In this document: positions 7,753-15,672 of the stretch, one piece after another
How the letters are laid out: each line of letters begins with the position of its first letter
Position numbering within the stretch: position 1 is the stretch's first letter
Origin: Brevibacillus panacihumi W25
GTDB taxonomy: Bacteria > Bacillota > Bacilli > Brevibacillales > Brevibacillaceae
NCBI RefSeq assembly: GCF_000503775.1
Contig: NZ_KI629782.1
Span: forward strand, 2,317,079-2,381,078
Direction of reading: 5' to 3'
DNA length: 64,000 nucleotides
Translations under genes and position numbers: made by a program
Notes under the pieces: model-generated
Databases searched by the model: none
What the model was told of the DNA's origin: nothing
Seen by the model: only the letters and a program-made list of their open reading frames with translations

Positions 7753-9441
7753 TTAGACTTTGAAGCGCCCAATTCCTTTTTCAAGCTCTTCCGCCAGGCG
7801 GGTAAGCGAAGCGGCTGAAGTGGAGATCTCTTCCATTGAAGCAAGCTGCTCCTGGGCTGCGGCCGAGACATCCAGGGTCCGGGAGACTGCGTTTTGGGTC
7901 ACCTCTGCCATTGTGTGCATGGCTTGTGCTACTTTGTCCGTACTGTCCGTCAAGGATCGTGAGGCTGTAAAAACATCCTGCACCTGTACGGCGACCCCAT
8001 CGACTGCCCCGCGGATGTTCGAGAACACTTCCCCTGCCTGTGTCACGCCCTGAATCCCAGCTGCCACTTCTTCCTGCCCGGAATTCATGGAATCTACTGC
8101 TTCTACCGTCTCATTCCGAATCATCTCGACAAGCTGCGCGATTTCCCGTGCCGAATCGGAGGATTGCTCCGCTAGCTTGCGGACTTCATCCGCCACGACG
8201 GCAAATCCTCTGCCATGCTCTCCAGCTCGGGCAGCTTCAATCGCTGCATTTAACGCCAAAAGATTGGTTTGAGCGGCAATTTCCGTGATGACATGGACGA
8301 TTTGACCGATTTGCTGGGAACGATCACCCAATTTTCCCACCAACTTTGACAGATGTGTCATCGTCTCTCCGATATGGCTCATCTGGCTGACCGCTTGCTG
8401 TACCGTTAAATTCCCGTCAGCTGCCAACTCCGATGTCTGAACCGCCGTACTGGTCACTTGCTCCGCCCGTGTCGCAATCTGGCTGATCCCCGAAGTCATC
8501 TGGTCGACCTCAGTGTGACTGATTTGTACATTTTCTGCTTGAATTTCCGTACCCTCCGCCAGGCTTTGCATCGTCTCCGAAATTTGCTCGGTCGCCCTGC
8601 TGGTTTGTTCTGAGCTGGCCGAGAGTTGTTCCGCTGCGGCGGCTACCTGCTGGGCATTTCCCCTGATTTGCAGAATCAATTCCCGCAGATTGCGCAACAT
8701 CTGGTTAAAGGAAGCAGCCAACATTCCGATTTCATCCTTGGAGGACACCTTCAACTCACGGGTTAGATCTCCTTCGCCCTCCGCAATGTCTTGCAATTGC
8801 TTATTGACCCGATGGAGCGGTATGACGATGGAGCGAACCAAATACACGCCTATTATGATTGAAAACAAGATACTGACAATTCCAGTGACGAGTTGGACTT
8901 GGTTCGCCATCTCCACTTGCTTCACTTGCTCGATCTCACTGGCATCCATGGCAGCCATGGCTTCCTCCATTAACGCCGCTACGCCCTCGTCGAGTTCCAG
9001 TCTGGCCAACCGCTCATCTCCAAAGTGAAGCATTTGGGCTTCTATTTGTTCACCGCGCTCCCAGAGTTTTATCATTACCGCGCTTTGATCCATATACGTC
9101 AGGTACAATTTTTCGATGTTCTGCAAGGCTTCTTTCTCACTGGCGCTAAACTGCTTTGAATCTTTCAGCTTTTGAAACAAGGCCTCCAAACGTTCTTCCT
9201 TGGCTACCATTCCTTCCATGTACTGAGATTCGCCCGTCAGCAGGTAGCCGCGCTCATCATTGTTTCGCCCCGTCATGACAAATTGAATCTCGCGCAAATC
9301 TGTCAATGCCTTCGCATTATCGACCATCTGCTGATACGATTTGGCGACCTTGTCATTTTGGATGAAGATGTACACGGAAGAACTGATTACCACAAGTAAA
9401 AGCACGCCAAATGCCAACAAAAATTTGGTCCTTAGTTTCAC
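7753..9441 (-). CDS. Methyl-accepting chemotaxis protein with CHASE3-like sensor
   Basis: A 562-residue transmembrane chemoreceptor. Helix 1 is at about 7-28. The extracellular region 35-180 is helical and contains the CHASE3-like signature [17 protein letters not shown]. Helix 2 is near 186-208, HAMP ([20 protein letters not shown]) follows, then the cytoplasmic signalling domain with the conserved hairpin tip around [20 protein letters not shown] and [15 protein letters not shown]. It would signal to CheA/CheW and control flagellar switching; the ligand is unknown. The start is GTG 9441, 8 bases after AGGGGG. Confidence 0.93.
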   Translation of the reverse strand: MKLRTKFLLAFGVLLLVVISSSVYIFIQNDKVAKSYQQMVDNAKALTDLREIQFVMTGRNNDERGYLLTGESQYMEGMVAKEERLEALFQKLKDSKQFSASEKEALQNIEKLYLTYMDQSAVMIKLWERGEQIEAQMLHFGDERLARLELDEGVAALMEEAMAAMDASEIEQVKQVEMANQVQLVTGIVSILFSIIIGVYLVRSIVIPLHRVNKQLQDIAEGEGDLTRELKVSSKDEIGMLAASFNQMLRNLRELILQIRGNAQQVAAAAEQLSASSEQTSRATEQISETMQSLAEGTEIQAENVQISHTEVDQMTSGISQIATRAEQVTSTAVQTSELAADGNLTVQQAVSQMSHIGETMTHLSKLVGKLGDRSQQIGQIVHVITEIAAQTNLLALNAAIEAARAGEHGRGFAVVADEVRKLAEQSSDSAREIAQLVEMIRNETVEAVDSMNSGQEEVAAGIQGVTQAGEVFSNIRGAVDGVAVQVQDVFTASRSLTDSTDKVAQAMHTMAEVTQNAVSRTLDVSAAAQEQLASMEEISTSAASLTRLAEELEKGIGRFKV

Positions 9442-9564
9442 AAAGAAGCCCCCTCACATGATGTCTGAACCTTCTACCGTTATGGATACATTGCTCATTT
9501 CCCCCTTTTACCCGGTTCTTTTCTTCCTTAAACCTTCATCTATAGAATGTTGCCGCCAGGGGTA

Positions 9565-9603
9565 CAAAAAAACGCCCCCCACCCAAAAACGGGCAAGGAG
9601 CGC
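9565..9603 (-). terminator. clpP terminator
   Basis: On the minus strand CGCTCCTTGCCC pairs imperfectly with GGGTGGGGGGCG around GTTTTT, then TTTTTTT. It sits just after the clpP stop. Confidence 0.75.
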
Positions 9604-9611
9604 CGGATTGC

Positions 9612-10193
9612 TTATCGCTTCTCGATAATTTTGTCGATCAAGCCATAGGCAAGCGCTTCTTCGGCAGAGAGGAAGAAGTCCCGATCCGAGTCGCGCTCGA
9701 TCTGCTCGATGCTTTTTCCTGTACGCTCGGCAATGATCCGATTGATCATTTGTCTCGTTTTGATGATTCGCTCCGCAGCGATCTTCATATCGCTCGCCTG
9801 CCCCTGGCTGCCTCCCGAAGGCTGATGCAGCATCACCTCGGCATTTGGGAGGGCAAAACGTTTTCCAGGCGCACCTGACAGCAACAGCATCGCTCCCATC
9901 GAAGCAGCCATACCGGTGCAAATCGTGGATACGTCTGGCCCAATGAAATTCATCGTGTCGATAACCGCCATTCCCGCTGTGATGGACCCTCCCGGAGAAT
10001 TGATATAGAGGTGTATATCCTTCTTGGGGTCCTCCGCTGTCAAAAAGAGAAGCTGCGCCACTACCGCGTTGGCTACCTGATCATCAATGGCACTGCCGAC
10101 AAAAATGATTCTGTCTTTGAGCAATCGTGAGTAAATATCGTACGAACGCTCGCCATAACTGGTTTGCTCTACGACCATGGGGATAAGGTTCAC
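9612..10193 (-). CDS. clpP: ATP-dependent Clp protease proteolytic subunit
   Basis: A 193-residue serine peptidase forming the tetradecameric chamber that degrades substrates unfolded by ClpC/ClpX. The catalytic triad is visible: Ser98 in [10 protein letters not shown], His123 in MLHQPSGG and Asp172 in DSDRDFF. The substrate-binding INSPGGS strand and the processing-type N-terminus [20 protein letters not shown] are intact. GTG 10193 lies 8 bases after GGAGG. It lies 40 bp downstream of a two-gene ArsR-type unit and may be read from it, which is unusual for clpP. Whether this is the main ClpP or a paralogue cannot be decided from this window. Confidence 0.93.
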   Translation of the reverse strand: MNLIPMVVEQTSYGERSYDIYSRLLKDRIIFVGSAIDDQVANAVVAQLLFLTAEDPKKDIHLYINSPGGSITAGMAVIDTMNFIGPDVSTICTGMAASMGAMLLLSGAPGKRFALPNAEVMLHQPSGGSQGQASDMKIAAERIIKTRQMINRIIAERTGKSIEQIERDSDRDFFLSAEEALAYGLIDKIIEKR

Positions 10194-10233
10194 TGGCCAA
10201 TCCTCCTTTGGGATCTTTTCATTGCCACTCCGA

Positions 10234-10494
10234 TTAAGCGGCCATCCGCATGAACAGAGCCTGAGGCGATGCGGCGGAACGCGTCGCCCGGGTGAAGCCT
10301 GAGGACACTTGCGTCACAATGACAGGATTTTGTGCAGGGCCGATTTCCCATCTGCTCACGGTCGCTTCCTGCGCAGCCTGCCCGTGCCGTTCACGGCCTG
10401 CGGGAAAAGGGATGACTTGACCTGTTTGCTCGTTTTTCCCCTCCCAGACGATGACGGGTTGGGACTTGCTTGGGGCTGGTGCTTCTGCCTTCAT
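10234..10494 (-). CDS. Small unknown protein translationally coupled to ArsR-type regulator
   Basis: An 86-residue ORF whose ATG overlaps the stop of the upstream regulator as ATGA, with GGAGGCGAGG just before. This layout is strong evidence that it is translated. The sequence has no signal peptide or membrane helix; it is rich in Pro, Gln and Ala and begins [20 protein letters not shown] do not recognise a family. It lies between the regulator and clpP, so it may be an effector or adaptor linked to the regulator. Confidence 0.65.
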   Translation of the reverse strand: MKAEAPAPSKSQPVIVWEGKNEQTGQVIPFPAGRERHGQAAQEATVSRWEIGPAQNPVIVTQVSSGFTRATRSAASPQALFMRMAA

Positions 10495-11084
10495 TTTTCC
10501 TCGCCTCCTTCATTGGGGTACACGGCCAGGATCACCTGGTAGGTTTCCTGTCCTTTTGCGGCTGTCTGATATTTGCTTACCAGTTGCTTCACCAATTGCA
10601 TGTACTCTTCGACAAAAGCGCTGCGCGCCTCGGCGCTGGCAAGCTGAATTTGCGCGTCCAGGGTAGCGCTCGGTATCTCCTCTTCCTGATCCGAGCGTTC
10701 CATCAGCTTGAGGGCATCCCGCTTGATCCGCTCAGCCGTATGAACCAGATGCGCCAACGAGCCTTGATCCTTTATCTGCTGTACCGTGTTGCCTGCCCAA
10801 TTCAGCCCTTCCGACAAGACGTACGTCCGGGCGATTGCCATATACAGCACTTCGACCAGATTGCGCACCTGCCGGCTGCCGACTCTGCGGACCAAGCCCA
10901 CTTTTTCCAGGGCCTTCAGATGATAGTTGATTCGCTGCGGGATCTCTTGGATGCTGCGTGCCACTTCTGACGCAGAAGCTGGTTCAGCGAGGCGGCTCAA
11001 TATCTCCGCCCGTAGCGGATTCAACAGCGCCATCGCTTGCTCCGGCGTCTCGACTACATACGTTTCCAGCTGAGCTTGCTCCAC
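10491..11084 (-). CDS. ArsR/HTH_20-type winged-helix transcriptional regulator
   Basis: A 197-residue regulator. Residues 18-75 form a winged helix: LNPLRAEILSRLAEPASASE, then the recognition helix QRINYHLKALEKVGLVRRVG. The C-terminal 110 residues are helical, as in the ArsR-like proteins that sense lipophilic ligands or act on membrane-stress genes. No cysteine metal site is seen, so this is not a metal sensor of the classical ArsR kind. GTG 11084 follows GAGGTG. It heads an operon with the coupled 86-residue ORF and possibly clpP. Confidence 0.82.
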   Translation of the reverse strand: MEQAQLETYVVETPEQAMALLNPLRAEILSRLAEPASASEVARSIQEIPQRINYHLKALEKVGLVRRVGSRQVRNLVEVLYMAIARTYVLSEGLNWAGNTVQQIKDQGSLAHLVHTAERIKRDALKLMERSDQEEEIPSATLDAQIQLASAEARSAFVEEYMQLVKQLVSKYQTAAKGQETYQVILAVYPNEGGEEK

Positions 11085-11236
11085 ATCAACACCTCATGAC
11101 ATTAATCATTTACGTAAAAACAGTTTATTACGTGAGATTTCATTTGTCAAATGATGGATGAGCCCAAACTTTTTCAATTGCTCGCAGAGGAAAACAGGAG
11201 TACAATGTAGGATACCGAGGAGGTGAGATAATCGTC

Positions 11237-11518
11237 ATGGAAGAATTGTTATTCTTGTTTTCAGTAGACGATTTCTTCGCCTTGCTTGCCATTTTGGTGG
11301 GAGGGTTGGCATCTGCGTTCTATTTGCAGCGACATGTCTCTCCGCGAAAACATCCCGCCTGCTTCTCGAACGCAAGAGTTGATTATCAACCATCCATCCA
11401 CCCCGAAACGGTGGAGGCCTATCCGATGGAGGCAAGGCAGGCGCTGCACTTCCGAATGTTCCGGCGCACGCAGCGTTTTGACGGCGATTCTGATACATAC
11501 GCGATCCTTTTGGCTTGA
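11237..11518 (+). CDS. Small putative membrane-anchored protein
   Basis: A 93-residue ORF with one N-terminal hydrophobic helix (DFFALLAILVGGLASAFYL, about 11-29) and a hydrophilic, His/Arg-rich tail. A ribosome site GGAGGTGAGA precedes the ATG but at a long spacing (about 13). It is 36 bp ahead of a second, better-supported small ORF and could form a two-gene unit ending at the terminator at 11706. No family is recognised, and translation is likely but not certain. Confidence 0.5.
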   Translation: MEELLFLFSVDDFFALLAILVGGLASAFYLQRHVSPRKHPACFSNARVDYQPSIHPETVEAYPMEARQALHFRMFRRTQRFDGDSDTYAILLA

Positions 11519-11553
11519 TTCTCTGAACGGAAAACCAAAAGGAGGTTGATTGT

Positions 11554-11688
11554 ATGATCGCCACATATATCGGAGAAGCGTTGCTTTATCTTGTCGGGCT
11601 CCCCATTTTTGCTTATCAGACAGTAGAGGGACTGCACGCATTGGCTGACGCTTTTGTTCAAATGTCCGAGTTTATCAACTGGAAATAA
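11554..11688 (+). CDS. 44-residue small hydrophobic protein
   Basis: ATG 11554 is preceded by an excellent site, AAAGGAGGTTGATTGT. The 44 codons encode MIATYIGEALLYLVGLPIFA and a moderately polar C-terminus ending in FINWK. One amphipathic or membrane helix is likely. A strong terminator follows 18 bp after the stop. It is too short for family assignment, but the ribosome site and terminator argue that it is real. Confidence 0.6.
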   Translation: MIATYIGEALLYLVGLPIFAYQTVEGLHALADAFVQMSEFINWK

Positions 11689-11705
11689 AATTTTCAGCCT
11701 ACTAC

Positions 11706-11735
11706 AAAAGCCTGACCTCATGGGGTCAGGCTTTT
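11706..11735. terminator. Strong hairpin terminator
   Basis: AAAAGCCTGACC and GGGTCAGGCTTTTT enclose TCATG. The A and T tracts on both sides suit transcription from either direction, closing the small ORFs (+) and the fusion gene (-). Confidence 0.85.
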
Positions 11736-11756
11736 TCTGTGTCCACTATCAGTCTG

Positions 11757-12557
11757 TTATTCGGTCTCGATCCGGTCCCCTCGCGTAGGCGGAGTCGAAA
11801 TAACGAGAAATTCCACATCGTCAAAACGTTCATTCTTCATCTGGTGCCAGACGCCTGGTGGCACCTCCGCGCCTTCCTGCTCGCGAAGGACCAGACGAGT
11901 CCCGTCGACCTCCAGACTTGCCTCACCCGATAAGACGAAAAAGAATTGCCGGGCCCGTGTATGGTAATGGCGCACTTCCTCCGTTTTGCCTGGCATCCGC
12001 TCATGGATGACGCTCAAATCGTCGCCCTTGACCAAATGCCATCCATCGCACGAAGCGCCCCAATTGTAATGCTCCGCACTTCTATTGCTGATCTTTTGCG
12101 GGCGAAATGGTTCCTGGCGCGGTTTCGACTGTACGGGCTGGGCGGGCTGCTCCTGCGACCGCTCGGCAACTGATGCGGTAGCAGCTGCCGTCGCCCGCGG
12201 CTGGAAGCCTTTAAAGCGGCTGCCCTGGTAAGCCAGCAGTCCCGTCTCTCCTTCTCTGCACGACCCGTATTGAGTTCCGCTTACACCAAACTCCACCCGT
12301 TCCCCTGACGACAGTTCGAATGTGATGTAATACGAAGTGTGAGCACTCGAATTATTGGAGCCGCCCCACACCTCCATGCGCTTGCTGATGACCGTCACTT
12401 CATCCTGACGCAGCTCAGCAGCGTTATTGCTCATCCAGGTGCTCAAGCCTCGGATGACAATAAATAGAATTCCCCCTATTACAACCAATGGAATGACGGT
12501 GGACATCAAACCAAAGAGTGAAAAGCCGAAGCCCCCGGGATAACCAAATTCGTACAT
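11757..12557 (-). CDS. DUF2500-cupin fusion membrane protein
   Basis: A 266-residue protein with three parts in one uninterrupted frame. Residues 1-40 contain a membrane helix (VIPLVVIGGILFIVIRG). Residues 45-120 match the DUF2500 pattern (EVTVISKRMEVWGG, then YYITFELSSGERVEFGVSG and GLLAYQGSRFKGF). After a Ser/Gln/Pro-rich linker, 165-260 form a cupin (IHERMPGKTEEVRHYHTRAR, FFFVLSGEASLEVDG and PPGVWHQ). DUF2500 proteins normally stop after the KGF motif, so the cupin is an added domain. ATG 12557 has GGAGGAGAGGCAG before it. A role as a membrane-tethered ligand sensor is only a guess. Confidence 0.82.
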   Translation of the reverse strand: MYEFGYPGGFGFSLFGLMSTVIPLVVIGGILFIVIRGLSTWMSNNAAELRQDEVTVISKRMEVWGGSNNSSAHTSYYITFELSSGERVEFGVSGTQYGSCREGETGLLAYQGSRFKGFQPRATAAATASVAERSQEQPAQPVQSKPRQEPFRPQKISNRSAEHYNWGASCDGWHLVKGDDLSVIHERMPGKTEEVRHYHTRARQFFFVLSGEASLEVDGTRLVLREQEGAEVPPGVWHQMKNERFDDVEFLVISTPPTRGDRIETE

Positions 12558-12678
12558 CTGCCTCTCCTCCTATCCCATGGTCCCCCATGTTTTTCTCCCA
12601 TAATAACACAGACCTGGTTTCATGACCCACTCGTTGCGGGTCTAAAAGAATAATGATTCGCTGTTTTTCGACTTTTTA

Positions 12679-12707
12679 TTTACATTCTGTTATAGGCATG
12701 TTAGTAT
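12679..12707 (+). promoter_or_regulatory. Promoter of the antiporter gene
   Basis: TTTACA (12679) and TAGTAT (12702) are separated by 17 bp, a good sigma-A match. The start of transcription would be near 12714, leaving a leader of about 138 nt. Confidence 0.6.
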
Positions 12708-12713
12708 TAAAAA

Positions 12714-12851
12714 AGTAGCAGGAAATGAATATTGTTTTCACTACTGGAGGAGCCTGTCACCATAGGGTTCTTTTTGTCTTTTTTCGCGGATACAAGGAAC
12801 CTTACAGACAGGTTCCTTTTTTCTTATCCATTTTCGTGAAGGGGGATCCAT
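12714..12851 (+). ncRNA. Candidate cis-regulatory leader of the Na+/H+ antiporter gene
   Basis: The leader contains an intrinsic terminator (AAGGAACC at 12794, GGTTCC plus a T tract to 12822) located between the predicted promoter and the gene it serves. Upstream, GGTTCTT (12766-12772) can pair with AGGAACC of the terminator stem, giving an alternative fold. GTAG/CTAC and GAAA/TTTTC arms near 12716-12744 suggest a further 5' stem. This is the layout of a transcription-attenuating riboswitch. I compared it by eye with fluoride and other ion riboswitch cores and found no match. Confidence 0.4.
12794..12822 (+). terminator. Leader terminator upstream of the antiporter gene
   Basis: An 8-bp stem AAGGAACC/GGTTCCTT with a 9-base loop and a run of T, ending 29 bp before the antiporter ATG. 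Confidence 0.7.
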
Positions 12852-14021
12852 ATGCTTCTTATTTTGCAGTTGGCAATCATCTTGTTTGCATCCAAGATTG
12901 CCGGTGACCTCAGTGTCAGGCTTGGGCAACCGTCCGTGTTGGGCAAACTACTTGTTGGGGTCATCTTAGGTCCGACTGTTCTAGGGGTTGTAACAAACTC
13001 GGATATCCTGAAAGAGATCAGTAACATCGGGGTTATCCTGCTGATGTTTGTCGCTGGCTTGGAAACAGATGTAAACGAATTCAAACGCTCGGCTAAGGCC
13101 GCTACCAACGTAGGGGTAGCCGGTATTCTCGCACCTCTTGGTCTCGGTTATGTAGCAGGGATGTTCATGGGCATGCACGCTTTTGAATCCATCTTCCTGG
13201 GGCTCTTGCTGTCTGCTACAAGCGTAAGTATTTCTGTACAAACCCTAAAAGAGCTGGATCAATTGAAGTCCAAGGAAGGCTCTGCCATCATGGGAGCCGC
13301 TGTCATCGATGACGTGCTGGTCATTCTCGGCCTGGCATTCCTGATGAGCTTTGCCGGCGGAGACGTCAATCTCGGGATGGTTGTCCTGAAAAAAGTGATC
13401 TTCTTCGGAGCAATCATTCTGATTTCCTGGAAAGTCGTTCCTTGGTTCTTGAAGCGCTTCGCACTGCTGCAAGTTACTGAGACGATCTTTACGGCTGGTC
13501 TGATTATCTGCTTCCTGTTTGCCTACTTCGCTGAATACACAGGTGTAGCCGCCATCATCGGCGCGTATATCGCGGGTATTGCTATCAGCATGACGAAGTT
13601 CAGAGACGAGGTTTCACACAAAGCGGAAACCATCAGCTACTCCCTGTTCGTCCCTGTCTTCTTCACCTCGATCGGGGTGAGCGCTGAGTTCTCGGGCATT
13701 GTGCAAAATCTGGGGCTGATTGTAGTCTTGAGCCTCATCGCCATTGCGACCAAGCTGGTCGGCGGTGCAATCGGCGCAAGAATCTCCGGCTTCAAATGGA
13801 AGAACTCGATGGCTGTCGGAGCAGCCATGATTTCTCGCGGCGAGGTGGCCTTGATCATCGCTGCTATCGGACTGGAGAACAAGCTGCTCTCCGCCGACTT
13901 GTTCGCGGTACTGATCGTAGTGGTACTCGTGACCACCATCGTGACGCCGCCATTGATGAAATTCTTCTTCTCCCGACTCAAAGACGATGCAGATGGCGTT
14001 GCTTTGAAAAAGAATGCATAA
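12852..14021 (+). CDS. Na+/H+ antiporter, CPA2 family (NapA-like)
   Basis: A 389-residue integral membrane protein with about 12-13 helices, lacking the C-terminal RCK/TrkA domains of Kef systems. Residues 150-154 read AVIDD; the paired Asp153-Asp154 is the ion-binding signature of electrogenic NapA/NhaA-type exchangers, and TSVSISVQT (123-131) matches the unwound helix-4 motif. It should exchange Na+ (or Li+/K+) for H+ across the cell membrane in pH and salt homeostasis. ATG 12852 follows GAAGGGGG. The terminator-bearing leader points to attenuation control, perhaps by an ion or pH-related ligand. Confidence 0.88.
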   Translation: MLLILQLAIILFASKIAGDLSVRLGQPSVLGKLLVGVILGPTVLGVVTNSDILKEISNIGVILLMFVAGLETDVNEFKRSAKAATNVGVAGILAPLGLGYVAGMFMGMHAFESIFLGLLLSATSVSISVQTLKELDQLKSKEGSAIMGAAVIDDVLVILGLAFLMSFAGGDVNLGMVVLKKVIFFGAIILISWKVVPWFLKRFALLQVTETIFTAGLIICFLFAYFAEYTGVAAIIGAYIAGIAISMTKFRDEVSHKAETISYSLFVPVFFTSIGVSAEFSGIVQNLGLIVVLSLIAIATKLVGGAIGARISGFKWKNSMAVGAAMISRGEVALIIAAIGLENKLLSADLFAVLIVVVLVTTIVTPPLMKFFFSRLKDDADGVALKKNA

Positions 14022-14042
14022 TTGGCTTTGAACATAAAACGA

Positions 14043-14086
14043 AAACAAGCTCTCCTTTCCAACTGCGAAGGGAGAGCTTGTTTTTT
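14043..14086 (+). terminator. Antiporter gene terminator
   Basis: AAACAAGCTCTCC pairs with GGAGAGCTTGTTTTTT around a 14-base loop, 22 bp after the stop codon. Confidence 0.85.
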
Positions 14087-14091
14087 CGTTG

Positions 14092-14241
14092 CTATTTGGT
14101 TTCCCGATGCAACGTATGGCGTTTTAGACGCGGTGAATATTTTTTCAGCTCCAGGCGTTCGGGATGATTCCGTTTGTTCTTGGAGGTGATGTAGTTGCGA
14201 TCACCCGACTCCGTACATTGCAAGGTTACGATTACTCTCAC
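14092..14241 (-). CDS. rpmG: 50S ribosomal protein L33, cysteine-poor (zinc-independent) form
   Basis: A 49-residue L33 with the family core ([21 protein letters not shown], shown here in two pieces: [12 protein letters not shown] and PERLELKKY). The zinc-ribbon cysteines are lost: only one Cys remains in LQCTESGD, and the second pair reads YSPRLKRH. Such C-minus paralogues replace the zinc form during zinc shortage. GTG 14241 lies 8 bases after GGAGG. It is 13 bp downstream of the COG0523 GTPase, in the same orientation and behind the same Zur-box promoter, which supports this role. Confidence 0.9.
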   Translation of the reverse strand: MRVIVTLQCTESGDRNYITSKNKRNHPERLELKKYSPRLKRHTLHRETK

Positions 14242-14254
14242 GATGCGACCCTCC

Positions 14255-15469
14255 TTATGCTTCCATGACAGCTTCTACCACGACATTCGACGTCGGCAGC
14301 GGATCTGGCAGACGGCTCCAATCTTCCGCGTATTCCTCATCCGTCAACAAGCAGGAGTCGAGCTGCTTCACAATCGCTTCCTGATCCAGCCCGATTCCAA
14401 TGAAAACAAGCTCCGTCACCCGGTCCCCATGCACAGGGTCCCAGGAAGCAGCCCACTCTGGATCCTCTGCCAGCAGGACCTGCTGCTCTTCCGGGGGCAA
14501 AGCGGCCGTCCAGTATCCCGCCGTGCCGATCTCGATCGAAGGACCCGCTTGACTTACTGTCATCGCCCAATCATTGCGTGTCGCCAGCCAGAAAAAGCCT
14601 TTGGCACGCACGACCTCCTCTGGCCACCCCATTAGCCATTGCTGCAGCCTTTCTGGATGGAAAGGCCTCCTGGCTCGGTAGACGAACGACGATATGCCGT
14701 ACTCATCCGTCTCGGGGACATGCTCCTCTTTTTCCAATTCATAGATCCATCCCGCGGATTGACTGGCCCGCTCGAAATCAAACAGGCCCGTATTCAAGAT
14801 TTCATGCGGCTCCACTTGTCCTCTGCTGGCCCGGATCAGACGCGCTTGCGGCTGCAGCTTGCGTAGCACGCTCTCCAACTGTGCCAGTTCATCTGGGGCA
14901 ACCAGATCGCACTTGTTGAGAATCAGCACGTCACAAAACTCGATTTGGCTGATCAGCAGATCGACGACCTCCCGGGTATCTTCCTCCCCTACTGCCTGAT
15001 TGCGTTCCAACAGACTTTCCCCGGAGGAAAAATCATGCCAGAAGCGATAGGCATCCACGACCGTGACCATCGTATCCAGGCGACAAGTCTCCGAGAGGTT
15101 GATCCCATTCTCTTCATCGACGTACGTAAAGGTCTGGGCGACCGGAACAGGCTCCCCGATGCCAGTCGACTCGATCAATATGTAGTCATAGCAGCCTTCC
15201 ATCGCCAGTCGCTCCACTTCTGTCAGCAAATCCTCCCGCAGCGTGCAGCAGATGCAGCCATTGGACAGCTCGACGACTTTTTCCTCGACACGGGAAAGCC
15301 CGCCGCCTTGTGCAATCAAATCTGCATCAATATTAAGCTCGCTCAAATCGTTGACGATGACCGCGACGCGCAGTCCTTCCCGATTGTTCAGCACATGATT
15401 GAGCAAAGTGGTTTTCCCCGCTCCCAGATAACCGCTCAATACGGTGACAGGTATTCGTGTATCGTGCAT
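14255..15469 (-). CDS. COG0523 (CobW/YciC-like) zinc-trafficking GTPase
   Basis: A 404-residue P-loop GTPase. It shows the Walker A motif [15 protein letters not shown] near residue 10, the metal-binding [12 protein letters not shown] near 70 (CxCC), ESTGIGEP, and the guanine-specificity motif LNKCDL near 180, then a C-terminal CobW_C domain. Members under Zur control deliver zinc to apo-enzymes during deficiency. The gene precedes the cysteine-poor L33 gene, and two Zur boxes flank the promoter. ATG 15469 or GTG 15478 could start translation. I prefer the ATG because the GTG is only 3 bases from the ribosome site. Confidence 0.92.
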   Translation of the reverse strand: MHDTRIPVTVLSGYLGAGKTTLLNHVLNNREGLRVAVIVNDLSELNIDADLIAQGGGLSRVEEKVVELSNGCICCTLREDLLTEVERLAMEGCYDYILIESTGIGEPVPVAQTFTYVDEENGINLSETCRLDTMVTVVDAYRFWHDFSSGESLLERNQAVGEEDTREVVDLLISQIEFCDVLILNKCDLVAPDELAQLESVLRKLQPQARLIRASRGQVEPHEILNTGLFDFERASQSAGWIYELEKEEHVPETDEYGISSFVYRARRPFHPERLQQWLMGWPEEVVRAKGFFWLATRNDWAMTVSQAGPSIEIGTAGYWTAALPPEEQQVLLAEDPEWAASWDPVHGDRVTELVFIGIGLDQEAIVKQLDSCLLTDEEYAEDWSRLPDPLPTSNVVVEAVMEA

Positions 15470-15500
15470 GGCAAGCACGCCCCTCCCGATATTGTTCTTA

Positions 15501-15523
15501 TAAATCGTAGTGAATACGATTTA
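15501..15523. promoter_or_regulatory. Zur box 1 (perfect)
   Basis: TAAATCGTA-N5-TACGATTTA has exact 9-bp arms and matches the B. subtilis Zur consensus. It lies just downstream of the -10 of the COG0523 gene promoter, a position that blocks transcription. Confidence 0.88.
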
Positions 15524-15528
15524 ACAAC

Positions 15529-15558
15529 ATCCTACCCGATCCCTCCCGATCGCGTCAA
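15529..15558 (-). promoter_or_regulatory. Zur-controlled promoter of the COG0523-rpmG unit
   Basis: On the minus strand TTGACG (15553-15558) and TAGGAT (15529-15534) are 18 bp apart. One Zur box lies immediately upstream of the -35 and the other immediately downstream of the -10. Confidence 0.65.
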
Positions 15559-15560
15559 TA

Positions 15561-15583
15561 CAAATCGTAATAATTACGCTTTG
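15561..15583. promoter_or_regulatory. Zur box 2 (one mismatch)
   Basis: CAAATCGTA-N5-TACGCTTTG matches the Zur consensus with one arm mismatch. It is centred 60 bp from box 1, upstream of the -35. It could also affect the divergent lipoprotein operon starting at 15673. Confidence 0.75.
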
Positions 15584-15672
15584 TCTCATTTTTACCGATT
15601 TGCAACAACTTTTGAATCAGGACAAGCTACAATAGAATCAAATGGATTCAGCCACAGAAAGGAACCTTACAC

